Shown: positions 18,544 to 26,837 of the stretch, in pieces
Layout: every line of letters begins with the position of its first letter
Numbering within the stretch: the stretch's first letter is position 1
Assembly (NCBI GenBank): GCA_023416335.1
Contig: JAEZHY010000136.1
Coordinates: 1 to 64,000, forward strand
Reading direction: 5' to 3'
Origin: Pseudomonadota bacterium
Lineage (GTDB): Bacteria; Desulfobacterota; Syntrophobacteria; Syntrophobacterales; Syntrophobacteraceae
DNA length: 64,000 nucleotides
Made by a program: the position numbers and the translations under genes
Notes under the pieces: model-generated
What the model was told of the DNA's origin: nothing
The model's database searches: none
Seen by the model: the letters and a program-made list of their open reading frames with translations, nothing else

Positions 18544-21423
18544 CTACATCGCAACGAAGGCGATACCGGCTGTAGTACCGATCTGGAAGAGGATCTGGGC
18601 AATATCCTTGATGTGCTTCATCCAGGGTACCTTATCGAGTTTATCCGGAACCACGATGGTATCGCCGGGCTCGACCTGTCCGTAACCAACGGCCCACTGA
18701 TGCGCCGCCCTATCCCAAATCGGGGCACCCTTGGGTTTTATTGCCCTGCCGTTGGCCTTCAGGATGTACACGTTTTTCTTGTCCGCATTTTCGGAAAATC
18801 CGCCGGCCATCTGTATGTAATATTTGTAGTCCCTGCCGCGTTCGTAGAGTATGCCGGTCTGATTGTACACGGCGCCGATGATCTGGACACTCTGGGGATT
18901 GACGGGGACATATAGAGAATCTCCATCCTCAAGACCGACGTCGAACTGGCTCCTCTTCAGTTTCTCAGATTCCTCGATGTTTATGACCATCCTTCCCTGG
19001 GCCTGTACCGCTCTGAGTTGGTCCAGGAACGTCGCTTTCTGTTTCTCCTGTTCCACGAGGACCTTTGCTTCGTCGGCAGTCGTAGCCGCTCCGATATTGG
19101 CAGAACCACTGGTCATAAGTTCTCTCTGGAGGCGCTCCACCATCTGATTGACTTGTTCCTGCTGGACCTTCCTTACGCTCTCCCTCTTGAATACGGCTCC
19201 GGGCAGGTAGGCGCTGGACGTGAATCCGCCCGCGCGCCCCAGCACAGAGGACAACTTCTCTCCTTTTGCCACCGTATATGTTCCGGGAAACTTGACTTCC
19301 CCTTCTACCTTCACCATCTGGTAGAGGTTCCATTCCGGGATGGTGCGAACAAAAAGATAGTCGTTTTCTTTCAGCAACATATCATCGGCAGGATTGCCCT
19401 GGAGCGCTCCTGCGGGATAGACGGTTATTTTCTCCGTCTTCGGACCTTCGGGGGTCGGGGTGACACGAGTCAACTCGGCTGTTTCCGTCATGGCATAAGA
19501 GAGCATCCCGCCGGAAAGGCCAATCAGATCGGATAGTTTCATATTCGGTCTGAAATCGAATTCTCCGGGCTTGTTCAATGCCCCCGCGGTACGAACCTTG
19601 TCCTTCTCTTTCACCATCCATTGGTTATAGACCCACACGGTATCGTAGGGCTCGAGAAGCACGTTTTCCTGCCCGTCGCTCTCCAACAGCAATTTGCCCA
19701 GGTTTATCGTCCGGTATTCCAGGTGGTAATCCGGCGGGACGAGTCTGTCGATCTGGATCCGCTCCATGAGTGTTTCCGGCTTCAGATCTTCTGTTGACCT
19801 TATGAGATCCCTGACCCTCATGCCGGCTCGCCATTCATATTCTCCCGGCTTCCATACATTCCCTCTAAGAACGATCTTGTTGCTCACGTTCGAGGGCACC
19901 GAGAATACTTTGACAATGTCGCCGTTCTTGATGCTTATGTCGTCCTTGCCCTTGAGCTGATTCAGGTTGAGGTCGAGAATTACCTTATTGGATTTATCGC
20001 CGATTCTTTCAACCTGAACTCTCTGGACATCAGCTTTTGCGGTTACGCCGCCGGCAAGCTTGATAAGATCGCTCACCTTTGCAGAGCCCTTGAGTTCATA
20101 AATAGCGGGCGATTTCACATCTCCTGCTATGCCCACCATCGGTCCTATGGCCGGGATAAAGATCACATCATCAGGCATGAGGCGGACATCCCCGCGTTTT
20201 TCCCCGGTGAGAAGAAAGTCGTAGAGGTCGAGGTGAGTGATGACTTGGCCGTCCCGCTTGAGTTGAATGTCCCGCATTGTGCCGACCTTGCTCGGGCCGC
20301 CTGCTTCCTGAAGCGCGTTGATTAAAGTGGATAGAGAAGAAACTGTAAATGCGCCGGGCTTTTTGGCCTTTCCAACAACGTAGATTTTCTGGCTTTTCAA
20401 CTGCCCCATGCTGACGTTCATCTCAAAATCGCTGAAACTTTTCGAATACTCCTTATAAAGCAGCTCTTTGGCCTCCTTGAAAGTAAGTCCCGTAACCCCA
20501 AGGCTGCCGATTTTGGGCAAGGTTACACTCCCGTTCCGATCCACAATGGGGTTCCAGACCCCTTCGATACTCCCCCAGACGTTTACTCGAAGTTCGTCGC
20601 CAGGTCCCAGCACATACTCGGGGCCAACCGGCACACCCTTCTGGCGGGAAGGAGAAACTGGGGAAGGGGTGGACAGGAATAGATCGTAGCCGAACTGCTT
20701 TATATCGAATGAAAGTTTTCGAGGAGATTTCCCGGCAACATATTTCTCGAAATCGGACAATTCTTCCCTGGCTGTGCCGTAAGGCGGTTGAATCAGGCCT
20801 TTCGGCATCTGAGACGCAGGAAATTTGCCCGGACCCTGAAGCGAAGTGCGGCCTTTCTGAGAAGCTGGTGGAAACTGACCCGGTTGTGAACCCGGCTGTT
20901 GGAGGCCGGGGTATTGCTGAATTCCGTATTGCCCTCCCTGGGGAGAAGTCTGAGAAGTGCCGGGTATCTGCTGCATCCCCTGATATGTGCCCTGCTGGGG
21001 GAGGGCGGTACCCTGGGAAGTTCCATATTGCCCTCCCTGCGGATACTGCTGTGGTCCGTATTGGCCGGGCTGGATTCCATTGGGAACCGTCTGGGCAGGA
21101 TACTGGATGCCCTGCGGATAGGGATTCACCGGATACTGCTGGTTTTCATATTGTCCTCGCAGCGGAGCTTCACCGTCCTCTTCGTCCTGCTGCATTTGAT
21201 CGGGGTCCATTTCGGGCGGAGGGTAATAAACTTGAGAAGGAATCTGCGGCTGCGTATAGCCCTGGTAGGCGTTGCCGGGTTGTGCCGGTGGCTGTATTGA
21301 AACCGCGGGCTGTTGAAATCCCTGGGGATTGATCGGTGTTATTGAGATGCCCTGGGCAAATGCATCCTGGCAGAAAAGCACTGCAGCAAAGAATGGGATG
21401 CAGCGCAAAATTTTGAAGAACAT
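18544..21423 (-). CDS. Large multi-SLBB polysaccharide export outer-membrane protein (Wza-like)
   Basis: A 959-residue protein starting at an ATG with GGAGC eight bases upstream and a signal peptide ending near DAFAQ. Residues about 20-190 are a low-complexity Gln/Pro/Gly/Tyr-rich region with recurrent QYG and PQGGQYG units. A Poly_export domain follows (VLGPGDELRVNVWG ... IVDRNGSVTLPKIG). Several SLBB beta-grasp domains come next, recognisable from recurring GxVxxPGxY-type strands such as GKAKKPGAFTV, GNVWKPGEYEW, GALNKPGEFDF and GEVKFPGTYTV. The C-terminus ends in a hydrophobic segment, as in Wza. It forms the outer-membrane export channel; it is much longer than Wza (about 380 residues). 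Confidence 0.87.
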   Translation of the reverse strand: MFFKILRCIPFFAAVLFCQDAFAQGISITPINPQGFQQPAVSIQPPAQPGNAYQGYTQPQIPSQVYYPPPEMDPDQMQQDEEDGEAPLRGQYENQQYPVNPYPQGIQYPAQTVPNGIQPGQYGPQQYPQGGQYGTSQGTALPQQGTYQGMQQIPGTSQTSPQGGQYGIQQYPGLQQPGSQPGQFPPASQKGRTSLQGPGKFPASQMPKGLIQPPYGTAREELSDFEKYVAGKSPRKLSFDIKQFGYDLFLSTPSPVSPSRQKGVPVGPEYVLGPGDELRVNVWGSIEGVWNPIVDRNGSVTLPKIGSLGVTGLTFKEAKELLYKEYSKSFSDFEMNVSMGQLKSQKIYVVGKAKKPGAFTVSSLSTLINALQEAGGPSKVGTMRDIQLKRDGQVITHLDLYDFLLTGEKRGDVRLMPDDVIFIPAIGPMVGIAGDVKSPAIYELKGSAKVSDLIKLAGGVTAKADVQRVQVERIGDKSNKVILDLNLNQLKGKDDISIKNGDIVKVFSVPSNVSNKIVLRGNVWKPGEYEWRAGMRVRDLIRSTEDLKPETLMERIQIDRLVPPDYHLEYRTINLGKLLLESDGQENVLLEPYDTVWVYNQWMVKEKDKVRTAGALNKPGEFDFRPNMKLSDLIGLSGGMLSYAMTETAELTRVTPTPEGPKTEKITVYPAGALQGNPADDMLLKENDYLFVRTIPEWNLYQMVKVEGEVKFPGTYTVAKGEKLSSVLGRAGGFTSSAYLPGAVFKRESVRKVQQEQVNQMVERLQRELMTSGSANIGAATTADEAKVLVEQEKQKATFLDQLRAVQAQGRMVINIEESEKLKRSQFDVGLEDGDSLYVPVNPQSVQIIGAVYNQTGILYERGRDYKYYIQMAGGFSENADKKNVYILKANGRAIKPKGAPIWDRAAHQWAVGYGQVEPGDTIVVPDKLDKVPWMKHIKDIAQILFQIGTTAGIAFVAM

Positions 21424-21533
21424 TAAAAAGCTCCATTTTTCAGATGCATACAAAACCAATCCCCTGAGATGACCCTCACCGGCAAATTTCGAGTTCCCGG
21501 TTGATTCTTTCTAACCTTTTGGCCGATGCCCGC

Positions 21534-23192
21534 CTAAGGCGTTTTTGAGGAATATTGCAGGGCAGTTCCTGCCGTCGGCGTATCCAGGCCAAATTTATTG
21601 AATTGCTCGGGCTGTGGGCGTGGAGCAGCCACAGGAGCGTCCCCTTCGAACTCCTTCAGTTTGCGAACGATGCTGCGCCTTAAATGTTCAACCCGCCTCA
21701 GCGTATAGTGGCTATTCCAGTCCCGCATCAAATTCTTTTTGAGAATCAGACGGCCGTAGCTCTTCCCGCTGCTGATAAGCGGCAGATTGATTGTGAGAAA
21801 CTTATCGTCACCCATATCCGTTTCGAGATCAAGACCGGTTCCATGCCATGTTCGTGCAGCCGCTTGTTTCCCATTTCCCTTTTTGCCCTGGTGCCTGTTC
21901 GCTTCAGCCTCCCGGCGATGGGCCGCCTTGCCGTTTCCATTTCCGTTTTCAGAATCCTGGCGAATCGGAACAAGGTGTATTTCTGCATAGTCGAACTGGA
22001 GAAACTGCAGGGCATCCACAATTCTGTCCCACATTTCGGCGCAGTTTCGGGAGTCGTTAATCGCAATTTGCTGGTTCAGAAACGTTCGACGTTCTTTGTT
22101 TATTCCCAGCTCGTCTGCAACATCCCTGAAATAGCACATGACCTTGTCCATGCAGACGTAGTGAAGATATCCGAGCTTACGTATAAAAATGAACACCGTT
22201 ATGGCGAGCATCAGCAGGATGTAAGCATGAAGCTCGTTTCGGATTCTGACAAGGGCGAGCGAGAAAAGCCCCAGAGTTATGGTTGCGGCATAGAGGAGAA
22301 GCACAGCTTTTCGTTGCGTCAGCCCCATTTGGAGCAGCTTATGATGGATATGGCTTGAATCGGGGCGGAAAAGACGCTTCCCGATAATGAACCGTCGAAC
22401 CGGGGCAAGGATGGTATCGATAAGAGGCAGCCCAAGTGCGACAACCGGTATGAGAATGGCCACAGTGGCTTCGCTCTTCATGGAACCCAGCAAGCTCAGG
22501 CAGGCAAGAGCATATCCAATGAAATAACTTCCGCTGTCTCCCAGGAATATGGAAGCAGGGTTGAAGTTATATCTGAGGAACCCCAGACAGGCTCCGGCCA
22601 GCCCGGCGAGTCCCAGGCATACCCAATAATGGTTTCCCATTGAACTCAGAACGAGCAGCACCAGAGAGGCAAAAAGGGTTACTCCGGCAGCCAGTCCGTC
22701 CAGTCCGTCAATTAGATTGACCGCATTAATTACGAGCAGAAACCATAATACGGTCAAAGGCAGAGAAAACACCCCCATCTGGATGACCCAGCCCGCGGGG
22801 AGTTCCAATTGTGTAATCTCCGTCCCTCCGGCATGGGCCAGGAGAGCTGCTACGATCTGAAATACAAATTTGATATGGGGCGGTAATCGACGGATGTCGT
22901 CCACCAGACCGAGAGCAAATACGAGCACGCCTCCGGCAATGAGCCAAACGAAGGTATAGTTTCTGCCGGGTATTTCCGGCAATCCCAGAACCCAGGTTGA
23001 GCCGAGCAGCGAGAGGAAGAAAGACAGAAAAACCGCTATCCCGCCGTCGCGAGGAGTGAGTACGGAGTGCACCTTCCTTGCGGAAGGCAGATCCACTATA
23101 TTGAAATATTTGCCGGCTTCCCTCGCTAATGGAGTCAGAATAAGAGCCAAAAACACACTGGAAAGAAAAACTCCGGCTATATGAATTATCAT
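21534..23192 (-). CDS. wecA: Undecaprenyl-phosphate GlcNAc/sugar-1-phosphate transferase (WecA/MraY family) with C-terminal extension
   Basis: A 552-residue protein. Residues 1-330 form the polytopic WecA/TagO-type transferase with VHSVLTPRDGGIAVF, FALGLVDDIRRLPP, INAVNLIDGLDGLAAG, FLGDSGSYFIGY and the HIHHKLLQMG motif. The reaction transfers HexNAc-1-phosphate from UDP to undecaprenyl phosphate, which starts the repeat unit. Beyond residue 340 a soluble region of about 200 residues looks GAF-like (CAEMWDRIVDALQFLQFDYAEI ... LPLISSGKSYGRLILKK) with an Asn/Gly/Lys linker inside. This is the most upstream gene of the locus. Confidence 0.88.
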   Translation of the reverse strand: MIIHIAGVFLSSVFLALILTPLAREAGKYFNIVDLPSARKVHSVLTPRDGGIAVFLSFFLSLLGSTWVLGLPEIPGRNYTFVWLIAGGVLVFALGLVDDIRRLPPHIKFVFQIVAALLAHAGGTEITQLELPAGWVIQMGVFSLPLTVLWFLLVINAVNLIDGLDGLAAGVTLFASLVLLVLSSMGNHYWVCLGLAGLAGACLGFLRYNFNPASIFLGDSGSYFIGYALACLSLLGSMKSEATVAILIPVVALGLPLIDTILAPVRRFIIGKRLFRPDSSHIHHKLLQMGLTQRKAVLLLYAATITLGLFSLALVRIRNELHAYILLMLAITVFIFIRKLGYLHYVCMDKVMCYFRDVADELGINKERRTFLNQQIAINDSRNCAEMWDRIVDALQFLQFDYAEIHLVPIRQDSENGNGNGKAAHRREAEANRHQGKKGNGKQAAARTWHGTGLDLETDMGDDKFLTINLPLISSGKSYGRLILKKNLMRDWNSHYTLRRVEHLRRSIVRKLKEFEGDAPVAAPRPQPEQFNKFGLDTPTAGTALQYSSKTP

Positions 23193-23828
23193 TCAGATCG
23201 TCCCATTCCATTCAAATGATGGAGTATGTCTGCATCCCTTAAGAAGACAGAATTATCCATCCAGGCTATTTCGTCTTATCTGAAATTTGGAATTCCCCGC
23301 CGGTAATTTGTAATGATGAATCCGGTTTTCCCGGCTAGCCGGGAAGAAAACGCACCGATCTCCCGCATGGACTGGCGTTTTCATTAAATTAAGTAATTTT
23401 AACGATATTTCCGTTGTTTTCTCTGAAAGAGGTTTCCCGTATACCTCAGCAAAGACGATTTGTCGAGTGGAATCCGTCTGCATGGATTCGGTATTTATGG
23501 GAATTTGTACTCAATTCAGTCTTCAACGTCGTTTCTCTGCAAAAAAACAGGAATACAGCTATCATTCCTGCAGAAACCGTCCGAATTCTGCGGAATCTCC
23601 CAATAGATTGAACCAATGCCGGCAACACCGGAACCCCGAATGCCCTTCCATACACCAGTGTCTGCAAAAGCCTTCATTAAACACAATCCGGACCCACCTG
23701 TTCGGCAACCCAACGGAACGGACCTTCCCGCCCGTCCTAGTCGGGTTCCACGCCCTTTGTTTCCGGAATACATCGTGTGGTCGCGCGAGACCTCCGTGAG
23801 CTTTGAAGCAAATTTCAGGCCAAGAAAC
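23193..23828. other. Probable control region of the polysaccharide locus
   Basis: 636 bp without a convincing gene. It precedes the first gene of a 23-kb same-strand locus and so should hold its main promoter. An AT-rich stretch at 23375-23415 and a perfect palindrome at 23328-23345 are the visible structures. I could not define -35/-10 boxes with confidence. Confidence 0.45.
23328..23345. promoter_or_regulatory. 18-bp perfect palindrome upstream of wecA
   Basis: TTCCCGGCTAGCCGGGAA is fully self-complementary and lies about 135 bp before the WecA-like start codon. It could be an operator or a hairpin in the leader; it lacks a U-run on the minus-strand transcript, so a simple terminator is less likely. 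Confidence 0.4.
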
Positions 23829-24485
23829 TCATAGTCCGAGATCCTGATCAATCAAAATGACATTTATCCGGCCCTTGGGAAACGACTTTTCAGTAATAGA
23901 CCACGTGTTGCATATTCTGTCGGGACTTTTGCAGGCCGAGCAAAAGGAGGTTTTCATACAGGGCGTTCTCAGCCGCGTATGGCGAATCGCATTGACGGGT
24001 GCGGCATAACCCTTGATCCTGGAGACGGCATGTTCAAGATCGGGCACAATTTTGTTTCGACCTGCGACAATGACCACATTCCGAGGACCGAAATTAATAG
24101 CGGCGACACGGTTGCCGATCATGTCCAGATTGACAAGTATGCCGCTTTCGGTAATTGCGTTCGTACCGGTAAAGAAGAGGTCGACCAGCAATGCTTGTCT
24201 TCGTCGTTCTATTATTTCCGCGCGCGGCAGGTTCTCGTTGAAAGTTTCGAGGATGAAATAATCCGGATTACCTTTGAGTTGGTCCAATACCCCAGTCGAA
24301 TAAAGGGTTAGAGAATCTCCCCATGAAATCGTGCTTGCGCCCGTCAAGGGCAGGATATTTCGCAGGATTATTTCCGCGGCATGCTTGGGAGTACTTGCCG
24401 AGAAAGCTGTGAAGTTATTCTTCGCGAGAGATTCCCGGCAATTTTCAATTTTGATTTTCCAGAATTTTTCGATGGAGTCACTCAT
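23829..24485 (-). CDS. LUD-domain protein (LutC/YkgG-like, DUF162)
   Basis: A 218-residue protein of the LUD superfamily: WGDSLTLYSTGVLDQL, FFTGTNAITESGILVNLDMIGNRVAAINFGPRNVVIVAGRNKI and a C-terminal cysteine cluster (TPCMKTSFCSACKSPDRIC). LutC-type proteins accompany iron-sulfur lactate oxidation enzymes, but here the gene stands alone without lutA or lutB, so the role is open. The start MSDSIEKFW was chosen from family length; a longer frame with TTG or ATG starts reaches 24542 and no strong ribosome-binding site decides. Confidence 0.82.
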   Translation of the reverse strand: MSDSIEKFWKIKIENCRESLAKNNFTAFSASTPKHAAEIILRNILPLTGASTISWGDSLTLYSTGVLDQLKGNPDYFILETFNENLPRAEIIERRRQALLVDLFFTGTNAITESGILVNLDMIGNRVAAINFGPRNVVIVAGRNKIVPDLEHAVSRIKGYAAPVNAIRHTRLRTPCMKTSFCSACKSPDRICNTWSITEKSFPKGRINVILIDQDLGL

Positions 24486-25000
24486 ATTCAAGCTGCGGTT
24501 CGCAACCCGCTCCCTTTCCAGTATCCTGCCCATTCGAGGCAATTCTGTTCCTGCTTCGAGGGAACGTCACCGGTGCACATGGCCGCATTAATCAAGAAGC
24601 ATAGTGGTTATGCTTGTGCAATCCCGCGCCATTATAGATAGCGGCGAATTTCTGAAAAAGCAAGCCTGAATAGGTGAACCGGGTAACAGGGCTGCTCCAT
24701 CGGAAAGAACGGAAAGTGGGACTTCGACCCGACGTCCTGGATCATATCAACGCTGAAAGGCACATTGTGGAATTCCGGCAGTTCCCTGTTAAATCTTGCA
24801 GGACGACCCAGTCCGGACTTCTTCAATTTTCACGGACTCAAACAGGGTGATCCGCGGCAAAAGTGGGTGAATGGCCTTAGAAGGCTGCAGCGAGGGAGAT
24901 AGCGGTTTGAACTTTCAGGGGCCGGACTTACATTAGGGAATGAAAGCTACTTCCTTTTTAATATCGTCTATATGGGATGATTTCAGGAAAGGAGTGCGGA
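24486..25000. other. Intergenic region, divergent promoters expected
   Basis: About 515 bp between divergently transcribed genes (LUD protein on minus, helix-hairpin-helix protein on plus). No gene, repeat or clear motif was seen apart from the ribosome-binding site AAAGGAG before 25001. Confidence 0.45.
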
Positions 25001-25222
25001 ATGATGGCACAAAAACAGGGAAAGATTGACCTCAACACGGCAAACGAGCAAGATCTGATGCAGATAGAAGGGGTCAGCAAAGAGAGAGCCAAGAACATTA
25101 TTGAGTACCGAAATCAACATGGTCCCTTCAGGACCTGGGACGATGTGAAGAAGATTCCCGGCTTCAGCGAGCAGATGCTGGAGGTCTTTAAAAACAGCAA
25201 CGTTACGTGCAGTCGAAAATGA
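25001..25222 (+). CDS. Small helix-hairpin-helix protein (ComEA C-terminal type)
   Basis: A 73-residue protein consisting only of the ComEA/SLBB-associated double helix-hairpin-helix: IDLNTANEQDLMQIEGVSKERAKNIIEYR followed by FRTWDDVKKIPGF. It starts at the first of two ATGs behind AGGAAAGGAGTGCGGA. HhH pairs bind DNA backbones without sequence specificity. There is no signal peptide or membrane anchor, so it would be cytoplasmic, unlike competence ComEA. Its gene is monocistronic. Confidence 0.85.
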   Translation: MMAQKQGKIDLNTANEQDLMQIEGVSKERAKNIIEYRNQHGPFRTWDDVKKIPGFSEQMLEVFKNSNVTCSRK

Positions 25223-25356
25223 TGGAGAAGGCGGCATGGCCCCGGTCCCGGTTACCCGTGCCGTGATTAAAGGCAATATTTCATTTTCCTGAGGTTGGGG
25301 TCTCACCGGACAAAGCTGAAAGGCGAGGAGTTCTTCGCCTTTTGGCTGAACAGCTT

Positions 25357-25818
25357 TCAAATAGAGACGTCATAAACCGGAAATCCCGCTGGTTTTTCTT
25401 TGCCGAAAGCGCGCCTGATCACTTCTTCGGTTCCGGCAGTCATATTGAATTGTCGAAGGTCTTCCAGCGCTACGAACAGGCATTCATCGGCATCAGTTGC
25501 CGCTTTCGGTTTTCCGCGCACCACCTCACAGGTGAAATCGAGCAGGACATAATGGTATTCGATGCGGCCCTGCTCATCCCGGATTACGCGATCGAGCGCG
25601 GCAACAAGGTCTTTGACCTTTACCTCGAGCCCGACCTCCTCACGTACTTCCCGCCGGACCGCCGAATCGAGGCTCTCACCGAGTTCGACCAACCCTCCGG
25701 GAATTGACCATTTCCCCAGGGCGGGTCTCTGGCCTCTCTTCACCAGCAGAACTTTATTTCCATTGAATATTATTGCCCCCACGCCAACCAGCGGACGGTC
25801 GGGATAGCGTCTGTCCAT
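25357..25818 (-). CDS. NUDIX hydrolase
   Basis: A 153-residue NUDIX protein. The Nudix box is visible as GGLVELGESLDSAVRREVREEVGLEV, matching GX5EX7REUXEEXGU. ADP-ribose or dNTP-type diphosphates are common substrates; the N-terminal RPLVGVGAIIF resembles ADP-ribose pyrophosphatase-like members, but specificity cannot be told. The ATG at 25816-25818 follows CTGGAGAATAATTGT. Confidence 0.87.
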   Translation of the reverse strand: MDRRYPDRPLVGVGAIIFNGNKVLLVKRGQRPALGKWSIPGGLVELGESLDSAVRREVREEVGLEVKVKDLVAALDRVIRDEQGRIEYHYVLLDFTCEVVRGKPKAATDADECLFVALEDLRQFNMTAGTEEVIRRAFGKEKPAGFPVYDVSI

Positions 25819-26386
25819 ACAATTATTCTCCAGGGTAGCAGGCAATTGGCTGATAATGCCCCGGCGCAGGCGATTCGTTCCGGCAAATGGAAGATTCCCA
25901 CCCTATGCGCTAATGGCCGCAAAACAATAGCGCACCTCTCGGAATGTTTCCAGAGTGACAACGCCCGAACTGAAAAGTTCTTTCCTTTCGGCCTGTTTCC
26001 CCTGAGCTGAGTGCCGAATCGTCCGATTCTAGTTTCCCCGGGTCAACTTCGTTTTCCTCTTTACCGATGTTTTTAAGTCGGGCACACTATATGCATCGAT
26101 GCTTGGCCGCGTAGACTTATCGGGCGGGCCGCTCGTCTTTACCGAGTGGGTTCCCGGAAGCGTGCAGGCGACATTGTCCTTGACGAATATGGGTGGCATG
26201 ATATTTTTTTAAAGGTCCGAAACTTTTGATATACGCAATTTATCGGAGCAAAGAATTAAACCGCTGCAGAGATTGGGCTGGGGCAAACCCCGGCCCCGAG
26301 ATTTTTTTCCACCTGAATGTCAAATCAGGCCAACCGGAAATTCACCGATCAAGCCTGTCCTGTACAAATCTGTCGGAGAGAAGACA
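25819..26386. other. Intergenic region before the DUF2914-cdaA operon
   Basis: About 570 bp between divergent genes. Plus-strand frames here lack a ribosome-binding site and coding character. An AT-rich stretch at 26200-26250 (TTTTTTAAAGG, TTGATATACGCAATTTAT) is the likeliest promoter area for the downstream operon, though no boxes were assigned. Confidence 0.4.
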
Positions 26387-26821
26387 ATGAAGCTTTTTCC
26401 AGGGCTGCCGGCAATATTTTTCATAATTGGATGCCTTTTCGTACCCGTGCTCCCGGCACAGGAACAGGCACCCGGCAATGTCCCCGAAGCCGCGCCAAAA
26501 CTTGGCCTGAAAACGGCCATGATGTGCGAACGCGTCGAAAATCTCGTACCTGTCCGATCGGGACTTACCTTCTCGGTTTCATCAGGCCAAGTCTGCTGCT
26601 TCACCTCTTTCGATCCCGTGCCGCAGCCGACCATAATCTACCACAGGTGGTTCCGGCGGGACGAATTGAGCACTCAAACCCGTTTACGCCTTTATCCGGC
26701 AAAGTGGTCCACATACAGTGTGATCCAGTTGCGTGAGACCGATAAGGGGCCATGGCGTGTCGAGATCATAGACCAGAATGGACACGTTTTCGACGTCCTC
26801 CGATTCAGCATAACCGATTAG
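26387..26821 (+). CDS. Secreted DUF2914-domain protein
   Basis: A 144-residue protein that starts at an ATG behind CGGAGAGAAGACA. It has a signal peptide (LPAIFFIIGCLFVPVLPAQ) and then one DUF2914 domain, recognised from CFTSFDPVPQPTIIYHRWFRRDEL and SYSVIQLR-like strands (here TYSVIQL) ending GPWRVEIIDQNGHVFDVLRFSI. DUF2914 folds as an Ig-like envelope domain of unknown function. Its stop is 16 bp before the diadenylate cyclase gene, so the two likely form an operon. Confidence 0.8.
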   Translation: MKLFPGLPAIFFIIGCLFVPVLPAQEQAPGNVPEAAPKLGLKTAMMCERVENLVPVRSGLTFSVSSGQVCCFTSFDPVPQPTIIYHRWFRRDELSTQTRLRLYPAKWSTYSVIQLRETDKGPWRVEIIDQNGHVFDVLRFSITD

Positions 26822-26837
26822 CGAAGCAGGCTCTCAT

